53,458 nt of DNA from Kineosporiaceae bacterium. GTDB taxonomy: Bacteria; Actinomycetota; Actinomycetes; Actinomycetales; Kineosporiaceae. Position 1 is the first letter of the stretch; the number at the start of each line of letters is the position of its first letter. The DNA is taken from NCBI GenBank assembly GCA_016794595.1, contig JAEUJN010000122.1:1-53458 (forward strand), given 5' to 3'. Shown here piece after piece: positions 45,101 to 53,453 of the stretch. The notes beneath the pieces are model-generated. The model did no database searches. It had not been told where the DNA came from and saw only the letters and a program-made list of their open reading frames with translations. Made by a program: the position numbers and the translations under genes.

Positions 45101-45246
45101 TCGAAGCTCTCCCGGGCGAAGAAGCCCATCACCCCACCGTGGCGCACCTTCTCGGCCCGCACGATGCGCGCGCGCGGACCACCTTCCCGCTGCGCCCGGA
45201 TCAGCAACTGCTCCAGGTCGTCACCCTCGAGCAACAAACTCGCCAC
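42163..45246 (-). CDS. Very long FlhF-like protein with degenerate GTPase domain
   Basis: A 1027-residue protein that follows flhA with a 26-base overlap, the usual place of flhF. The N-terminus ('LEQLLIRAQREGGPRARIVRAEKVRHGGVMGFF') resembles the FlhF B domain. The middle 650 residues are low-complexity and rich in Ala, Pro, Asp and Glu, with repeated 'TAEAG', 'GTDPI' and a run of Pro-Val pairs. The C-terminus (about 815-1027) looks like an SRP-type GTPase core, but the P-loop position reads 'VAVVGAPEVVLLEAHRVA' (about 875-890) with no GK(S/T), and the TKxD motif is 'TRLDG'. It should not bind GTP in the normal way. It may still position flagella by protein contacts. Confidence 0.55.
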   Translation of the reverse strand: MASLLLEGDDLEQLLIRAQREGGPRARIVRAEKVRHGGVMGFFARESFEVALEIPDDGGSPEPGGSSPAAPDGAGPERSPVEALLDRLQDRLVDVSEVTMPPPPRDHAVSTDRDHAATLDALDDLAQHLSIRGTGTPSGIPGGPPAGTPADAPAGRDLVPQKGTGRPEVEEQVLEGPGLEEPGLAEAGTAEAGTAEADTAEPGAREPGPRPRFAPFGQTFDAALQKFGSVVQQAQARQATSQDAPEDGATGHPVGPDPDPAIALDIHVDPAIDSDPDIAAVTGIEPVAGVPGDEVDVLDRPEGLPTRFAETLISPLDIRASASLATPASPVAPNAVIGSALAEPAPSGEILSVPWGAAVTAHPMPQASPPAAARARRRAADDGSPALSDMLDPVLAAERTAVRSVAGQPLSEPQDLVFHVPTRGYERAQAPQRDVDWERELALAAHTAAYAAVYATVHEDGLAAAQVSRARAQAAAGSPRINESGDAFREHFGDPLSPIPASRAATFALVEPRPWTARHVSVPALPPPASPAWRHQAAHSSEWGTSTASGHWAHLPTSAGMVIENPAGPGDPDRASRPEFTALLDQLRFAGETDPAADGRHSAPVDGAGAPLEALIPEPIAAEVAWTVVEGHGEESAEDEDEDAQRTAPDAHETPTEPSAPAIDHDMVESIRRQAQAAIDEVYTAAGMYEEAMRTNRATATIPMPRRESLRLISDRARENAAQEASPAPAADWESLIERASDAVGTDPIDTDPIGTDLGEQPTLDLTHLIVPATDTPVELVTEVIPEYDPMFAPVPVPVPVPVPVHESVSVSGSVPMQARSGESGRLRLDQARLRALGVPEEIIGRLRGGDRYADVWQALEQLPAPDIDPDLALVAVVGAPEVVLLEAHRVAVDLAVGEQPRPVVHVAAGRPLDLPAQVGRYPHCVIAIETDGSGDCSQVLEPLGRIAPGALIVVLDADLEPTEARRWLFELGEVDAIALDGVSTSAAPARLMQLGVPITRLDGIPIDRLTWTALLCAQLEAAHPAR

Positions 45247-47284
45247 GGCTCACCTGCCCGACGGTCTCGATGGAACCGATACCCGCGGTCTCGCCGAAGG
45301 CGATCACGGGGAGTTGGGGGAGCGCGCCGCGGACCAGTCGGCGCACGGGCAGCCGCAGCGGACCGGCCGTCAGCAGCACGGGGGTCAGCCCGGCGTTCTC
45401 GGCCCCGGTGACCAGGGTGTTCAGGTCGGTCACGAGCCGGTTGGCCGTCAACGGGTCGAGGGCGATCACGACCCCCTGCTCGCCGGCACGCATGCCCTCG
45501 GCCAACTCGGCCTCCATCTGGGGATCGAAGGTGATCGCGTGGAGCACGCCGCCGGTCAGGTACTGCGAGGTCAGCGCCGGCCCCAGGGCCAGCCGGGCCG
45601 ACTCCAGCAGGGCGTCGGCGTCGGTCGTGGTCCGCGCCCGCTGGCCCACGCCCTCGAGCACGCGTCCGAGGTCGCGGATCGAGACCTGTTCGTCCAGCAG
45701 GGCCTGGAGCACCTTCTGGATCGAACTCAGGGGGAGAAGTGCGGGCACGAGTTCCTCGACGGCAGCCGGACGCTCGGCCTTGAGCACGTCGAGCAACTCG
45801 CGGGTGTCGTCCAGCGAGAGCAACCGTGAGGCGTGCCGGCGCACCATCTCGGCCAGGTGAGTGGTGACCACCGCGGCCCGCTCGACCAGGGTGGCCCCGG
45901 TCATCTCCGCGGTGGCCCGGTACTCCGAGGGGACCCAGACGGCGGGCAGGCCGAAGACCGGCTCGACGGTGCGCCGTCCCGGGACGGCATCGCCCACGTC
46001 CCCGATCGCCAGCAGGTGCCCGGAGGGCGCCTCGCCGGTGGAGACGGCCACTCCGCCGATCCGGATCTCGTAGGTACCGGGAGGCAACTGGCCGCCGTCG
46101 CGGGTGCGCACGGGCGGCAGGACCAGCCCCAGGTCGAGGGCCGTCTTGCGGCGCAACGCGCGGACCCGGTCGAGCAGGTCGCCGCCGCGGGCCGGGTCGA
46201 CCAGATCGACCAGATCGGGGGCGAGCATCAACTCGAGCGGGTCCACCTTCAACGACTCGCTGATCGGGTCGGGGGCTGCCTGGGCGCCGTCGGCCGGCAA
46301 CCCGCCCGCGGCCGGCATCGGCACGGCACCGGACGGCGCCGGCGCCGGTTCGGTGGTCACCCGGGTCGAGCCCACCAGCAGCATGCCGCCGGCCACGATG
46401 AACGGCAGCTTGGGCATCCCGGGCACCAGGCAGAGGGCGATCAGGGCGACGCCGCCGATCCGCAGTGCCTCGCTGTGCCGGGCGAGCTGGCCGATGAGGT
46501 CGTTGCCGACGTCCCCCTCGCTGGTCGATCGGGTGACGATGACGCCGGTGGCCACCGACATCAGCAGGGCCGGGATCTGGGACACCAGGCCGTCCCCGAC
46601 CGACAGCAGGCTGTACTTGTGGATCGACTCCGACGGTGAGAGCCCCTGGCTGATCATGCCGACGGCGAAGCCACCGATCAGGTTCACCAGGGTGATGATC
46701 ACCGCGGCCACGGCGTCACCCTTGACGAACTTGGTGCCACCGTCCATCGCGCCGTAGAAGTCGGCCTCGGCGGCGACCTCCTTGCGACGCCTGCGGGCCT
46801 CGTCCTCGTCGATCAGCCCCGAGTTGAGGTCGGCATCGATGGCCATCTGCTTGCCGGGCATGGCGTCCAGGGTGAACCGGGCGCCCACCTCGGCCACCCG
46901 GGCGGCGCCGTTGGTCACCACCGTCAGCTGGATGATCACCAGGATGGCGAACACCACCAGGCCGATGACCAGGGACCCGCCGATCACGATGTTGCCGAAG
47001 GCCTCGATCACCTTGCCGGCGTAGCCGTCCCGCAGCACCAGCCGGGTGGAGGAGACGTTGAGCGCCAGCCGGAAGATCGTGCCGACGAGCACCAGGGTGG
47101 GGAAGACGGCGAAGTCGAGGGGCTTGCGGACCTGCATCGCGACCAGCAGCACGAGCAGGGACATCGCGATGTTGAACGCGATCAGGACGTCGAGCAAGGC
47201 CGCCGGGAGCGGCACCACCATCATCACCACGACGATGACGACGACGATCGGTACAGCCAGGCGAGCCATCCGGCTGGACGCCAT
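45221..47284 (-). CDS. flhA: Flagellar export gate protein FlhA
   Basis: A 687-residue protein: about eight N-terminal membrane helices ('VPIVVVIVVVMMVVPLPAALLDVLIAFNIAMS'-like start, shortened here), the conserved cytoplasmic loop 'FTLDAMPGKQMAIDADLNSG' between helices, and a cytoplasmic C-terminal domain that docks chaperone-substrate complexes. It forms the ring of the type III export gate with FlhB, FliP, FliQ and FliR. ATG chosen by family start; the 194-base leader separates it from a plus-strand signal peptidase gene. End overlaps the FlhF-like gene. Confidence 0.95.
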   Translation of the reverse strand: MASSRMARLAVPIVVVIVVVMMVVPLPAALLDVLIAFNIAMSLLVLLVAMQVRKPLDFAVFPTLVLVGTIFRLALNVSSTRLVLRDGYAGKVIEAFGNIVIGGSLVIGLVVFAILVIIQLTVVTNGAARVAEVGARFTLDAMPGKQMAIDADLNSGLIDEDEARRRRKEVAAEADFYGAMDGGTKFVKGDAVAAVIITLVNLIGGFAVGMISQGLSPSESIHKYSLLSVGDGLVSQIPALLMSVATGVIVTRSTSEGDVGNDLIGQLARHSEALRIGGVALIALCLVPGMPKLPFIVAGGMLLVGSTRVTTEPAPAPSGAVPMPAAGGLPADGAQAAPDPISESLKVDPLELMLAPDLVDLVDPARGGDLLDRVRALRRKTALDLGLVLPPVRTRDGGQLPPGTYEIRIGGVAVSTGEAPSGHLLAIGDVGDAVPGRRTVEPVFGLPAVWVPSEYRATAEMTGATLVERAAVVTTHLAEMVRRHASRLLSLDDTRELLDVLKAERPAAVEELVPALLPLSSIQKVLQALLDEQVSIRDLGRVLEGVGQRARTTTDADALLESARLALGPALTSQYLTGGVLHAITFDPQMEAELAEGMRAGEQGVVIALDPLTANRLVTDLNTLVTGAENAGLTPVLLTAGPLRLPVRRLVRGALPQLPVIAFGETAGIGSIETVGQVSRGEFVARG

Positions 47285-47478
47285 ACGCCGAACCTCCACG
47301 GTGCCGGGGCGCACTTCCTGATCCGTGCGCCGTGCCGCCGTCCGTGGCTGGGTTCTCCATCGGCCGAGGGGGCCGTGAACTTGAGCGGGCCGAGTGGGGC
47401 GGGGCGGCCCCGCCACCCGGCTGGCCCCTCATGGGTCGCACCCGGCCGCCGACGGGACCGGCGAGGACGGGGGGTGGC

Positions 47479-48000
47479 ATGCGGATCGTGACGATCGCTG
47501 GGGCAGCGGTGCGCTTCCTCGCCGTGGTCCATCTCAGCGTCCTGACCAGCCTGCTGCTCTGGTCGCACGCCCCCGCCCTGGTCGGCTGGCAGCCGCGGGT
47601 GGTCCTGAGCGGGTCGATGGCACCGGGCATCCGTGCGGGGGATGTCTCGGTGATCGCCCCGGTCTCGGTCGGCCCGAGCACCCTGCCTCCCGGCAGCGTC
47701 GTCCTGGTGCGCGACGCGACCAAGTCCAGTGGGTACTACCTGCACCGCCTGGTGCGCTACGAGGAGAACGGCAACCTGATCACCCGCGGGGATGCCAATC
47801 GCAACGAGGACTCCGATCCCGTTGACCCGCAGGCGATCAAGGGGCAGTTGCGACTCGTGGTGCCCTTGGTGGGCAGGCCGGTGCTCTGGATGGCCGGGCA
47901 CGACTACCTCGCCCTGCTGGCCCTCGCGGCGGCGACCTGGGGGAGCCTGGCGGTGGTGCTCGCCCGGCGCCGCGGCGTCCCGGCCCCTCCCGCCGGGTGA
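47479..48000 (+). CDS. ER-type (SipW-like) signal peptidase I
   Basis: A 173-residue S26 peptidase. An N-terminal membrane helix is followed by the catalytic serine in 'LSGSMAPGIRAGD' (Ser46). The general base is His89 in 'YYLHRLVRY' where bacterial P-type enzymes have Lys, which puts it in the ER/archaeal class together with SipW. A second membrane helix closes the protein ('YLALLALAAATWGSLAVVL'). 'TRGDANRNED' fits the conserved box E. Such enzymes process special secreted proteins. It lies on the opposite strand between flhB and flhA and converges on flhB with a 9-base gap. Confidence 0.85.
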   Translation: MRIVTIAGAAVRFLAVVHLSVLTSLLLWSHAPALVGWQPRVVLSGSMAPGIRAGDVSVIAPVSVGPSTLPPGSVVLVRDATKSSGYYLHRLVRYEENGNLITRGDANRNEDSDPVDPQAIKGQLRLVVPLVGRPVLWMAGHDYLALLALAAATWGSLAVVLARRRGVPAPPAG

Positions 48001-48009
48001 GGTGCAGGC

Positions 48010-49170
48010 TCAGACGGCGGCCCGATCGGCGCGGTCCTGGCGTGCCCGGCGGGCGCGCAGCTGGCCGCGCGAGGGCAACTCGGGCAGCGGCTGGCTGTGC
48101 GTCGGACGGCGCGCTCCCGCGGTGCGGCTGGGCTTGCCGGCCGCCATGACGAAGGCCAGGATCCGGGCGACCGCCAGGTAGAGCTCGGCCGGGATCTCGT
48201 CGCCCAGATCGCAGACCCGGTACAGCAACCGGGTCAGCGGCTTGTCCTCGACCACCGGAACCCTTGACTCCCGGGCGATCTCGCGAATCTTCAGTGCCAG
48301 GGAACCCGCCCCGCGGGCCACCACTCTGGGCGCCCCGCGATGGGGCTGGTAGGACAGCGCGATGGCGTAGTGGGTCGGGTTGACCAGGACCACGTCGGCC
48401 TCGGTCACCGCACTCAGCATGCGGTTGCGGCTCATCGCCATCTGGCGGGAACGGATCTGGCTCTTGATCAGGGGGTCGCCCTCGCTCTGCTTCATCTCCT
48501 GCTTGATCTCGTGCGGGCTCATCCGCAGCTGCTTCATCACGGTGTGCCGCATGTAGCCGTAGTCGAACAGGGCGAGGATCAACCCGGTGACCACGGTCGC
48601 CCACAGCAAGGTGATCATTCCCGACGTGGTGCGCTGCACGACCACCGACAGCGGCAGGGCGCCGGCCACCAGCAGCTCGGGCAGCAGGGTGCGGGCGAGG
48701 GAGTAGACCACCCCGGCGATGACCGCGACCTTGGCGACCGCCTTGCCTGCCTCCCACAACGCCTTGGTGCCGAACATCCGCTTCAGGCCCTGCTTGGGGC
48801 TCATGCGGTTGAACTTGGGCTTGAGCACCTGGCCCGAGGGGTGGACGCCCTGGACCGCGGCGCCGAGGATCGCCCCGGCCGCCGCGGCCAGGCACAGCGG
48901 GGTGGCGGCCATCAGGACGGCGAGCGGCAGGTCGGCCACGGCGTCCAGGGCCTGTTCGGGGGTCGGTTCGGCGGCCGTGCGGGCCAGGTGGCCGATCAGC
49001 AGCCGGAACTGCTCGGTCAGGGCCGAGACGGTGTAGGGCAGCAGGGCGGCGCCACCGGCGATCCCCAGCCAGGTCGGGGCATCGGCCGTCCGCGGGAACT
49101 GGCCCTGTTTGCGGGCGTCCTTGAGCTTCTTGGCAGTGGGTTTCTCGGTCTTGCCCTCGTCATCGGCCAC
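48010..49170 (-). CDS. flhB: Flagellar export switch protein FlhB
   Basis: A 386-residue protein with the basic start 'EKPTAKKLKDARKQGQ', four membrane helices, and the autocleavage site NPTH in 'VVLVNPTHYAIAL'. The cytoplasmic domain switches export from rod/hook to filament substrates after self-cleavage. The C-terminal 35 residues are very basic (RRARQDRADRAAV end) and longer than usual. It starts three bases after the fliR stop. Confidence 0.95.
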   Translation of the reverse strand: MADDEGKTEKPTAKKLKDARKQGQFPRTADAPTWLGIAGGAALLPYTVSALTEQFRLLIGHLARTAAEPTPEQALDAVADLPLAVLMAATPLCLAAAAGAILGAAVQGVHPSGQVLKPKFNRMSPKQGLKRMFGTKALWEAGKAVAKVAVIAGVVYSLARTLLPELLVAGALPLSVVVQRTTSGMITLLWATVVTGLILALFDYGYMRHTVMKQLRMSPHEIKQEMKQSEGDPLIKSQIRSRQMAMSRNRMLSAVTEADVVLVNPTHYAIALSYQPHRGAPRVVARGAGSLALKIREIARESRVPVVEDKPLTRLLYRVCDLGDEIPAELYLAVARILAFVMAAGKPSRTAGARRPTHSQPLPELPSRGQLRARRARQDRADRAAV

Positions 49171-49173
49171 GGC

Positions 49174-49953
49174 TCACCCCCCGCCGGCGGCGCGGATCAG
49201 CTCCACCATCGACACCACGGCGTGCTGGACGGCGCCGTCCAGGTAGGCGGGCACCCGGGTGATGATCATCCCGACCATCAGCAGGGTGAACATGATCTTG
49301 ATCGGGAAGGACAGCGCGAACGGGTTGAGCGCCGGTGCCGCTCGGGTCAGCAACCCCAGGGCGACATCGGCGATCAACACCGCGGCGATCACCGGGGCGG
49401 CGATCTGGATGGCCGAGACGAACAGGGTCGACACATCCTGGGTGACTCGTTCGGCCATCGCCGCGGCATCGGGAATCGGTGTGCCCGAAGGGGTCAGGGT
49501 GCGGGAGAGCCCGTGCAGGATCATCAGGTGCCCGTCGGAGACAAAGAGCACCGTCACGGCCGTCAGCTGGTGCAGTCGGCCCATGACCGAGCTCTGGGCC
49601 ATCAGCAGGGGATCCAGGGCCACCGTCATCGAGAACCCGCCGATGATGTCCAGCAACTCCCCGACGGTCTGCACGGTGGCCACGGCCAGCAGGACGAAGA
49701 ACCCGAGGCTCAGCCCGGTGAACGCCTCGGCCAGGATTCGCAGTACGAGGCTCACCGAGTCCAGCGCCGGGACGCCGACCTCGCGGGCCGACAGCGGCAG
49801 GGCGAGCGCCACCGCCAGGCCGGCGCGGGCCCGGGTGGGAATGGACCGGGTGTTGAACGGAGGGGTGACCAGCACGAACCCGGCCGTCTTGGCCAGTGCC
49901 AGCAGGTAGGCGGCCAGGGCCGCCTGCCCCACCGCGAGGGTCGCGCCGTCCAC
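49174..49953 (-). CDS. fliR: Flagellar export protein FliR
   Basis: A 259-residue membrane protein of the export gate with 'TPPFNTRSIPTRARAGLAVALALPL' (split here as a family hallmark), 'GFSMTVALDPLLMAQSSVMGRL' and a C-terminal 'PIKIMFTLLMVGMIITRVP'. GTG start. FliQ would normally be coded just upstream; instead a secreted hypothetical protein ends 14 bases before it, so fliP and fliQ must lie elsewhere. Confidence 0.93.
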   Translation of the reverse strand: MDGATLAVGQAALAAYLLALAKTAGFVLVTPPFNTRSIPTRARAGLAVALALPLSAREVGVPALDSVSLVLRILAEAFTGLSLGFFVLLAVATVQTVGELLDIIGGFSMTVALDPLLMAQSSVMGRLHQLTAVTVLFVSDGHLMILHGLSRTLTPSGTPIPDAAAMAERVTQDVSTLFVSAIQIAAPVIAAVLIADVALGLLTRAAPALNPFALSFPIKIMFTLLMVGMIITRVPAYLDGAVQHAVVSMVELIRAAGGG

Positions 49954-49967
49954 CTGCCTGCCCGGCC

Positions 49968-51026
49968 CTAGAGGACGAGCGAGGAATGCGTGGGCACGGT
50001 CATCGCGAAGGCGCCGACCACGGCCTGGCCCGGCTTGCGCTGGTTCAGGCTGGCCTCCACCCCGACCAGGCCCACGATCCGTCCGGAGTCGTCCAGGGCC
50101 TGCAGGAGGGCGTCGGTGTGCCCGCCACCGCCGGCGCTGATACAGGCAGATCCCGGCTGCTCGAGCTGCTGGACGGTCCCGGTCTGGTTGTTCCAGAACA
50201 CCTTTCGCCCGTCACGCGCCGGGTTGGCCGCCCAGTAGGAGCTGAACCAGGTGCGCTTGTTCGCCGCCGTCACGTAGCGCCCTTGCAGGCACAGGCCGTT
50301 GCTGCACGGCCGGTAGTCCTGGTAGGCGAACCCGATCCGGGTCAGGGTGGTCGGTGAGCCGTACTTGTTCATGGCCATCGGGCCGTAGAACCGCTGGGCG
50401 TCGTAGATGCCGCGAATCCCGACCGCCCGGGTGAGGGCGGCGTTGGACCCCAGCGCCCAGCCGCGCACCTGCGGGTGCGAACTGACCAGCCTGGCCCCGG
50501 CAACGCCCGCGATCCCGGTGTCCAGCGTCCAGCGCTCAGGGGTCCCCAGCGGTCCCCAGCGGATGGTCAGCCGGTTGCCCACCGCGCTCCACCGTCCGGT
50601 GATCACGGTGCCCCGGCGCCCGGACTGGAAGCCGGCCGGGGTGCGGATGGGGCAGTTGTGCAGGCAACCCGTGGTGCGATACCCGCTGGCGGGCTTGGCC
50701 CAGCCGGCGTTGCCCTTGCCGCTGATCCGGTCCTGGCGCCAGGCCCAGTACTCCTGCACCACCCGGCCGTCGGGGCGGAAGGCGTAGGTGGCCAGCCGGA
50801 CGCCGGTCGCGTTCACCTGGCCGCCGATCACGCTCACCACGTAGTTGGCCTTGCCGCCGGGCAGCGACCGGCCGGACGCCGTGGTGGAGGCCGGTGCCGG
50901 ACCCGCGCTTGCGGGCGTCGCGAGCGCCGGGCCGGCGGTTCCGGGGGACAGGATGGCGACCAGGGCCAGCGCGAGGGCGGCCGATCGTCTCAGGGCAGGG
51001 GGGACTGGACGAACCGAGGCCGACAT
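49968..51026 (-). CDS. Secreted hypothetical protein
   Basis: A 352-residue protein with a signal peptide (hydrophobic Ala/Leu stretch, 'GPALATPAS' cleavage-like site). The mature part has many Trp, Tyr, Arg and Gly residues, five cysteines with 'GCLHNCPIRTP' and 'PCSNGLCLQG' pairs, and 'QDYRPCSNG'. It ends with an Ala/Val-rich segment. I recognise no family; carbohydrate or wall binding would fit the composition. A GTG two codons upstream is an alternative start. It precedes fliR by 14 bases but no flagellar role is evident. Confidence 0.6.
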   Translation of the reverse strand: MSASVRPVPPALRRSAALALALVAILSPGTAGPALATPASAGPAPASTTASGRSLPGGKANYVVSVIGGQVNATGVRLATYAFRPDGRVVQEYWAWRQDRISGKGNAGWAKPASGYRTTGCLHNCPIRTPAGFQSGRRGTVITGRWSAVGNRLTIRWGPLGTPERWTLDTGIAGVAGARLVSSHPQVRGWALGSNAALTRAVGIRGIYDAQRFYGPMAMNKYGSPTTLTRIGFAYQDYRPCSNGLCLQGRYVTAANKRTWFSSYWAANPARDGRKVFWNNQTGTVQQLEQPGSACISAGGGGHTDALLQALDDSGRIVGLVGVEASLNQRKPGQAVVGAFAMTVPTHSSLVL

Positions 51027-51106
51027 GAGCACGGCGTCGGCAACCCCCGGTGCGGTGTTGAGCCGTCACCGGGTGATTCACCCCGAAGGGTGCAGCCGGC
51101 CGCGAG

Positions 51107-53317
51107 TCAGGGGGAGCGCAGTGCGGCCGGGAGCTGGGCGAGGGCGTACGGGGCCAGCAGCCGGGCATAGTCGATCGAGACGTGATTGGCGTCGCGGTAG
51201 ACCGCCAGCGAACCGATCCGCGCGTAGCACCAGGTCCGGTCGCAGAGCTGGTCGGTCAGGTCGATCACGGACGCCGGTGGGGGGCTGCCGTCGGCGGTGC
51301 CGTTGCCCTGGGCGCGTCGGAGGAGGGCCTGGGCGGCCTGCTGCTGGTCGTCGGTGGACAACGCCTCGGCCCGGCGCACCGAACAGGCGGTGACGTCGTT
51401 CGGGTTGCGCAGCAGGCAGGTCGGCACGTTGCGTCCGATCGTGCGCGGGGTGCCGGCGATCAGGTGCAGCCGGCGGCCGCCGTCCGACAGCTGCCGCCAG
51501 GCCTCGCCGAAGCCGTCCACCGCCGGGTCGCGCAGCGGGCGGCCGGGCATCGAATCCCATTCGTAGGCACCGGGTTTGGCGGCGAGGAAGACATCGGTGA
51601 TCTCCGGGCGGCCGGCGAGGTCGGCCAGGGCCGCCGCGGTGAACCGTTCGCAGGCGAGCTGGCGGGCGTCGCCGGTCTCGCCCGGGAGCACCCGGCGGGC
51701 AAGGCTCATCGGGCAGGACCCCTTGACGTGCACGATCACCCGCCAGCCCAGTTGCTTGCCGAGCTCGTCGAGCAAGGGGGTCCACTGGGCGGCGTGGGAG
51801 TCGCCGAGCAGGGCCACCGTGCGCCGCGGGGTGCCACCGGTCCCGAGGACGCAGGTCTTGAGCGCCTCCGAGGCCAGCGACTGCTGGCAGGAGACCAGGA
51901 TCGAGCTGTGCCCCTGGTCGGCGACCTCGGCCACCGGCACCACCAGGGGGCCGGTGCCCTCGACCGGGTCGCAGGTCAGGGTGGGGTCGATCGAGAGCGG
52001 TCCCAGGCAGGCGGCCATCCGGGCGGCGTTGAGGTCGGCGGCCCGCTGGGCGGCGGCCTGTCGCCGGTCGAGCAGGGCGTTCACCCCGGCGGCCAGCGCG
52101 ACAAAGGCGAGCATGCCGGCCAGGGCGAAGGCGAAGGCGCGCCGGGGGGCAGCGGCCAGCAGCGGCCGGGTCCGCAGGGGGTCCTCGACGAGGGTCTTGC
52201 TCAGCCAGGCCAACACCACGGTCAGGGCGAGGACCACCAGCTTGTCCGGCCAGCGCAGGGTGCGGCCGGTCAGGTGGGGTGCCAGCACGATCAGTGGCCA
52301 GTGCCACAGGTACACCGAGTACGAGATGTCCCCGATGAACCGCGCCGGACGCCGCGCGAGCCACCAGCCCGCGGTGAACGGGCCACCGGCCCCGGCGACG
52401 ATCAACGCCACCGTGCCCAGCACGGGCACCACCGCGATCCACCCGGGGAACGGGCTGCGCTCGGTGTAGACCACCCCGGCGGCGACGACCGCCCCCAGGC
52501 CGAGCCAACCGAGCGCCGTCCGCAGCCGCGCCCCCGGGCGCAGGACGAGCAGGGCCACCAGGGCGCCGGCGGCGAATTCCCAGGCCCGGGTGAAGGTGCT
52601 GAAGTACGCCACCGGTGCATCCCGGGCGGTCATCACCACCGAGGCGGTGAAGGAGGCCAGGGCCACCAGCGCCAGGGTCGCGGCGATCGCCGTCCGGCGC
52701 CGCCCGATCTCGGCCGGGCTCACCGGCTCGCCCCGGTCCTCACCGTCGCCCCCGCCTCCGGAGGAGCGGCGCCGCGCCATCCACAACGCGAGGATCACCA
52801 GGAGCGGCCAGACGGCGTAGAACTGCTCCTCGACCGACAGTGACCAGTAGTGCTGGGCCGGGCTCGGATCGGCGTCCAGGGCCATGTAGTCGACGGCGTC
52901 CGCCTGAAGCACCCAGTTCTGCAGGTAGAGCGCGCTCGCTGCGAGCTGGCGCACGGTGGCGGCCCACAGGGTCTGCGGTGCCAGCAGCAGCGTGCCGAGC
53001 GCGCTGGCCGCGAGCACCAGGAAGGCCGCGGGCAGCAACCGGCGGATGCGCCGGGCCCAGAACCGGATCACCCTCACCGTTCCGGTGGTCGCCACCTCGC
53101 GGAACAGGTGGGCGGTGATCAGGTAGCCGGAGATCACGAAGAAGACATCGACCCCGATGTAGCCACCCCCGAGCCGCCGGGGCCAGAGATGGAAGATCAC
53201 GACCAGTCCCACGGCGAGCGCCCGCAGACCTTGGATCTCGGGGCGGAAGCCGTCGGCATCGGGGACGGCGGGGGGTCGCGAGGGACTGGCAGTCGTCAGG
53301 ACGCCCGAGCTGCTCAT
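51107..53317 (-). CDS. OafA/YrhL-type acyltransferase with C-terminal SGNH domain
   Basis: A 736-residue membrane protein. The acyltransferase-3 half has about ten membrane helices, with 'EIQGLRALAVGLVVIFHLWP' (catalytic His), 'RFWARRIRRLLPA' and 'QHYWSLSVEEQFYAVWP'. After a final helix near 410 an extracellular SGNH hydrolase-like domain follows with 'VALLGDSHAAQW' (Ser) and 'RDANHVS' (Asp/His). Such proteins acetylate surface polysaccharides or peptidoglycan, moving acyl groups across the membrane. Monocistronic as far as visible; a long G tract lies about 100 bases upstream of the start. Confidence 0.92.
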   Translation of the reverse strand: MSSSGVLTTASPSRPPAVPDADGFRPEIQGLRALAVGLVVIFHLWPRRLGGGYIGVDVFFVISGYLITAHLFREVATTGTVRVIRFWARRIRRLLPAAFLVLAASALGTLLLAPQTLWAATVRQLAASALYLQNWVLQADAVDYMALDADPSPAQHYWSLSVEEQFYAVWPLLVILALWMARRRSSGGGGDGEDRGEPVSPAEIGRRRTAIAATLALVALASFTASVVMTARDAPVAYFSTFTRAWEFAAGALVALLVLRPGARLRTALGWLGLGAVVAAGVVYTERSPFPGWIAVVPVLGTVALIVAGAGGPFTAGWWLARRPARFIGDISYSVYLWHWPLIVLAPHLTGRTLRWPDKLVVLALTVVLAWLSKTLVEDPLRTRPLLAAAPRRAFAFALAGMLAFVALAAGVNALLDRRQAAAQRAADLNAARMAACLGPLSIDPTLTCDPVEGTGPLVVPVAEVADQGHSSILVSCQQSLASEALKTCVLGTGGTPRRTVALLGDSHAAQWTPLLDELGKQLGWRVIVHVKGSCPMSLARRVLPGETGDARQLACERFTAAALADLAGRPEITDVFLAAKPGAYEWDSMPGRPLRDPAVDGFGEAWRQLSDGGRRLHLIAGTPRTIGRNVPTCLLRNPNDVTACSVRRAEALSTDDQQQAAQALLRRAQGNGTADGSPPPASVIDLTDQLCDRTWCYARIGSLAVYRDANHVSIDYARLLAPYALAQLPAALRSP

Positions 53318-53416
53318 CGGCCGTCCACACTACCCACAGCCTGCCTGACGCGGCCACCGGCGCCCCACCCCCCCGGGGTGAATGACAATCGGACAATACT
53401 CAGAGGAAGTTACACC

Positions 53417-53432
53417 GGGGGGGGGGGGGGGG
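53417..53432 (+). repeat. 16-base poly-G tract
   Basis: Sixteen G in a row about 100 bases upstream of the acyltransferase start and 14 bases before an AAAGGAGG word. Such tracts slip in replication and can tune promoters, but near a sequence edge they also arise as assembly or sequencing artefacts. Confidence 0.6.
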
Positions 53433-53445
53433 CACCCCACGGGCG

Positions 53446-53453
53446 AAAGGAGG
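53446..53453 (+). promoter_or_regulatory. Likely ribosome binding site of a gene beyond the right edge
   Basis: AAAGGAGG is an almost perfect Shine-Dalgarno word five bases from the window end on the plus strand. A divergent gene probably starts just outside. Nothing else of it is visible. Confidence 0.4.
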
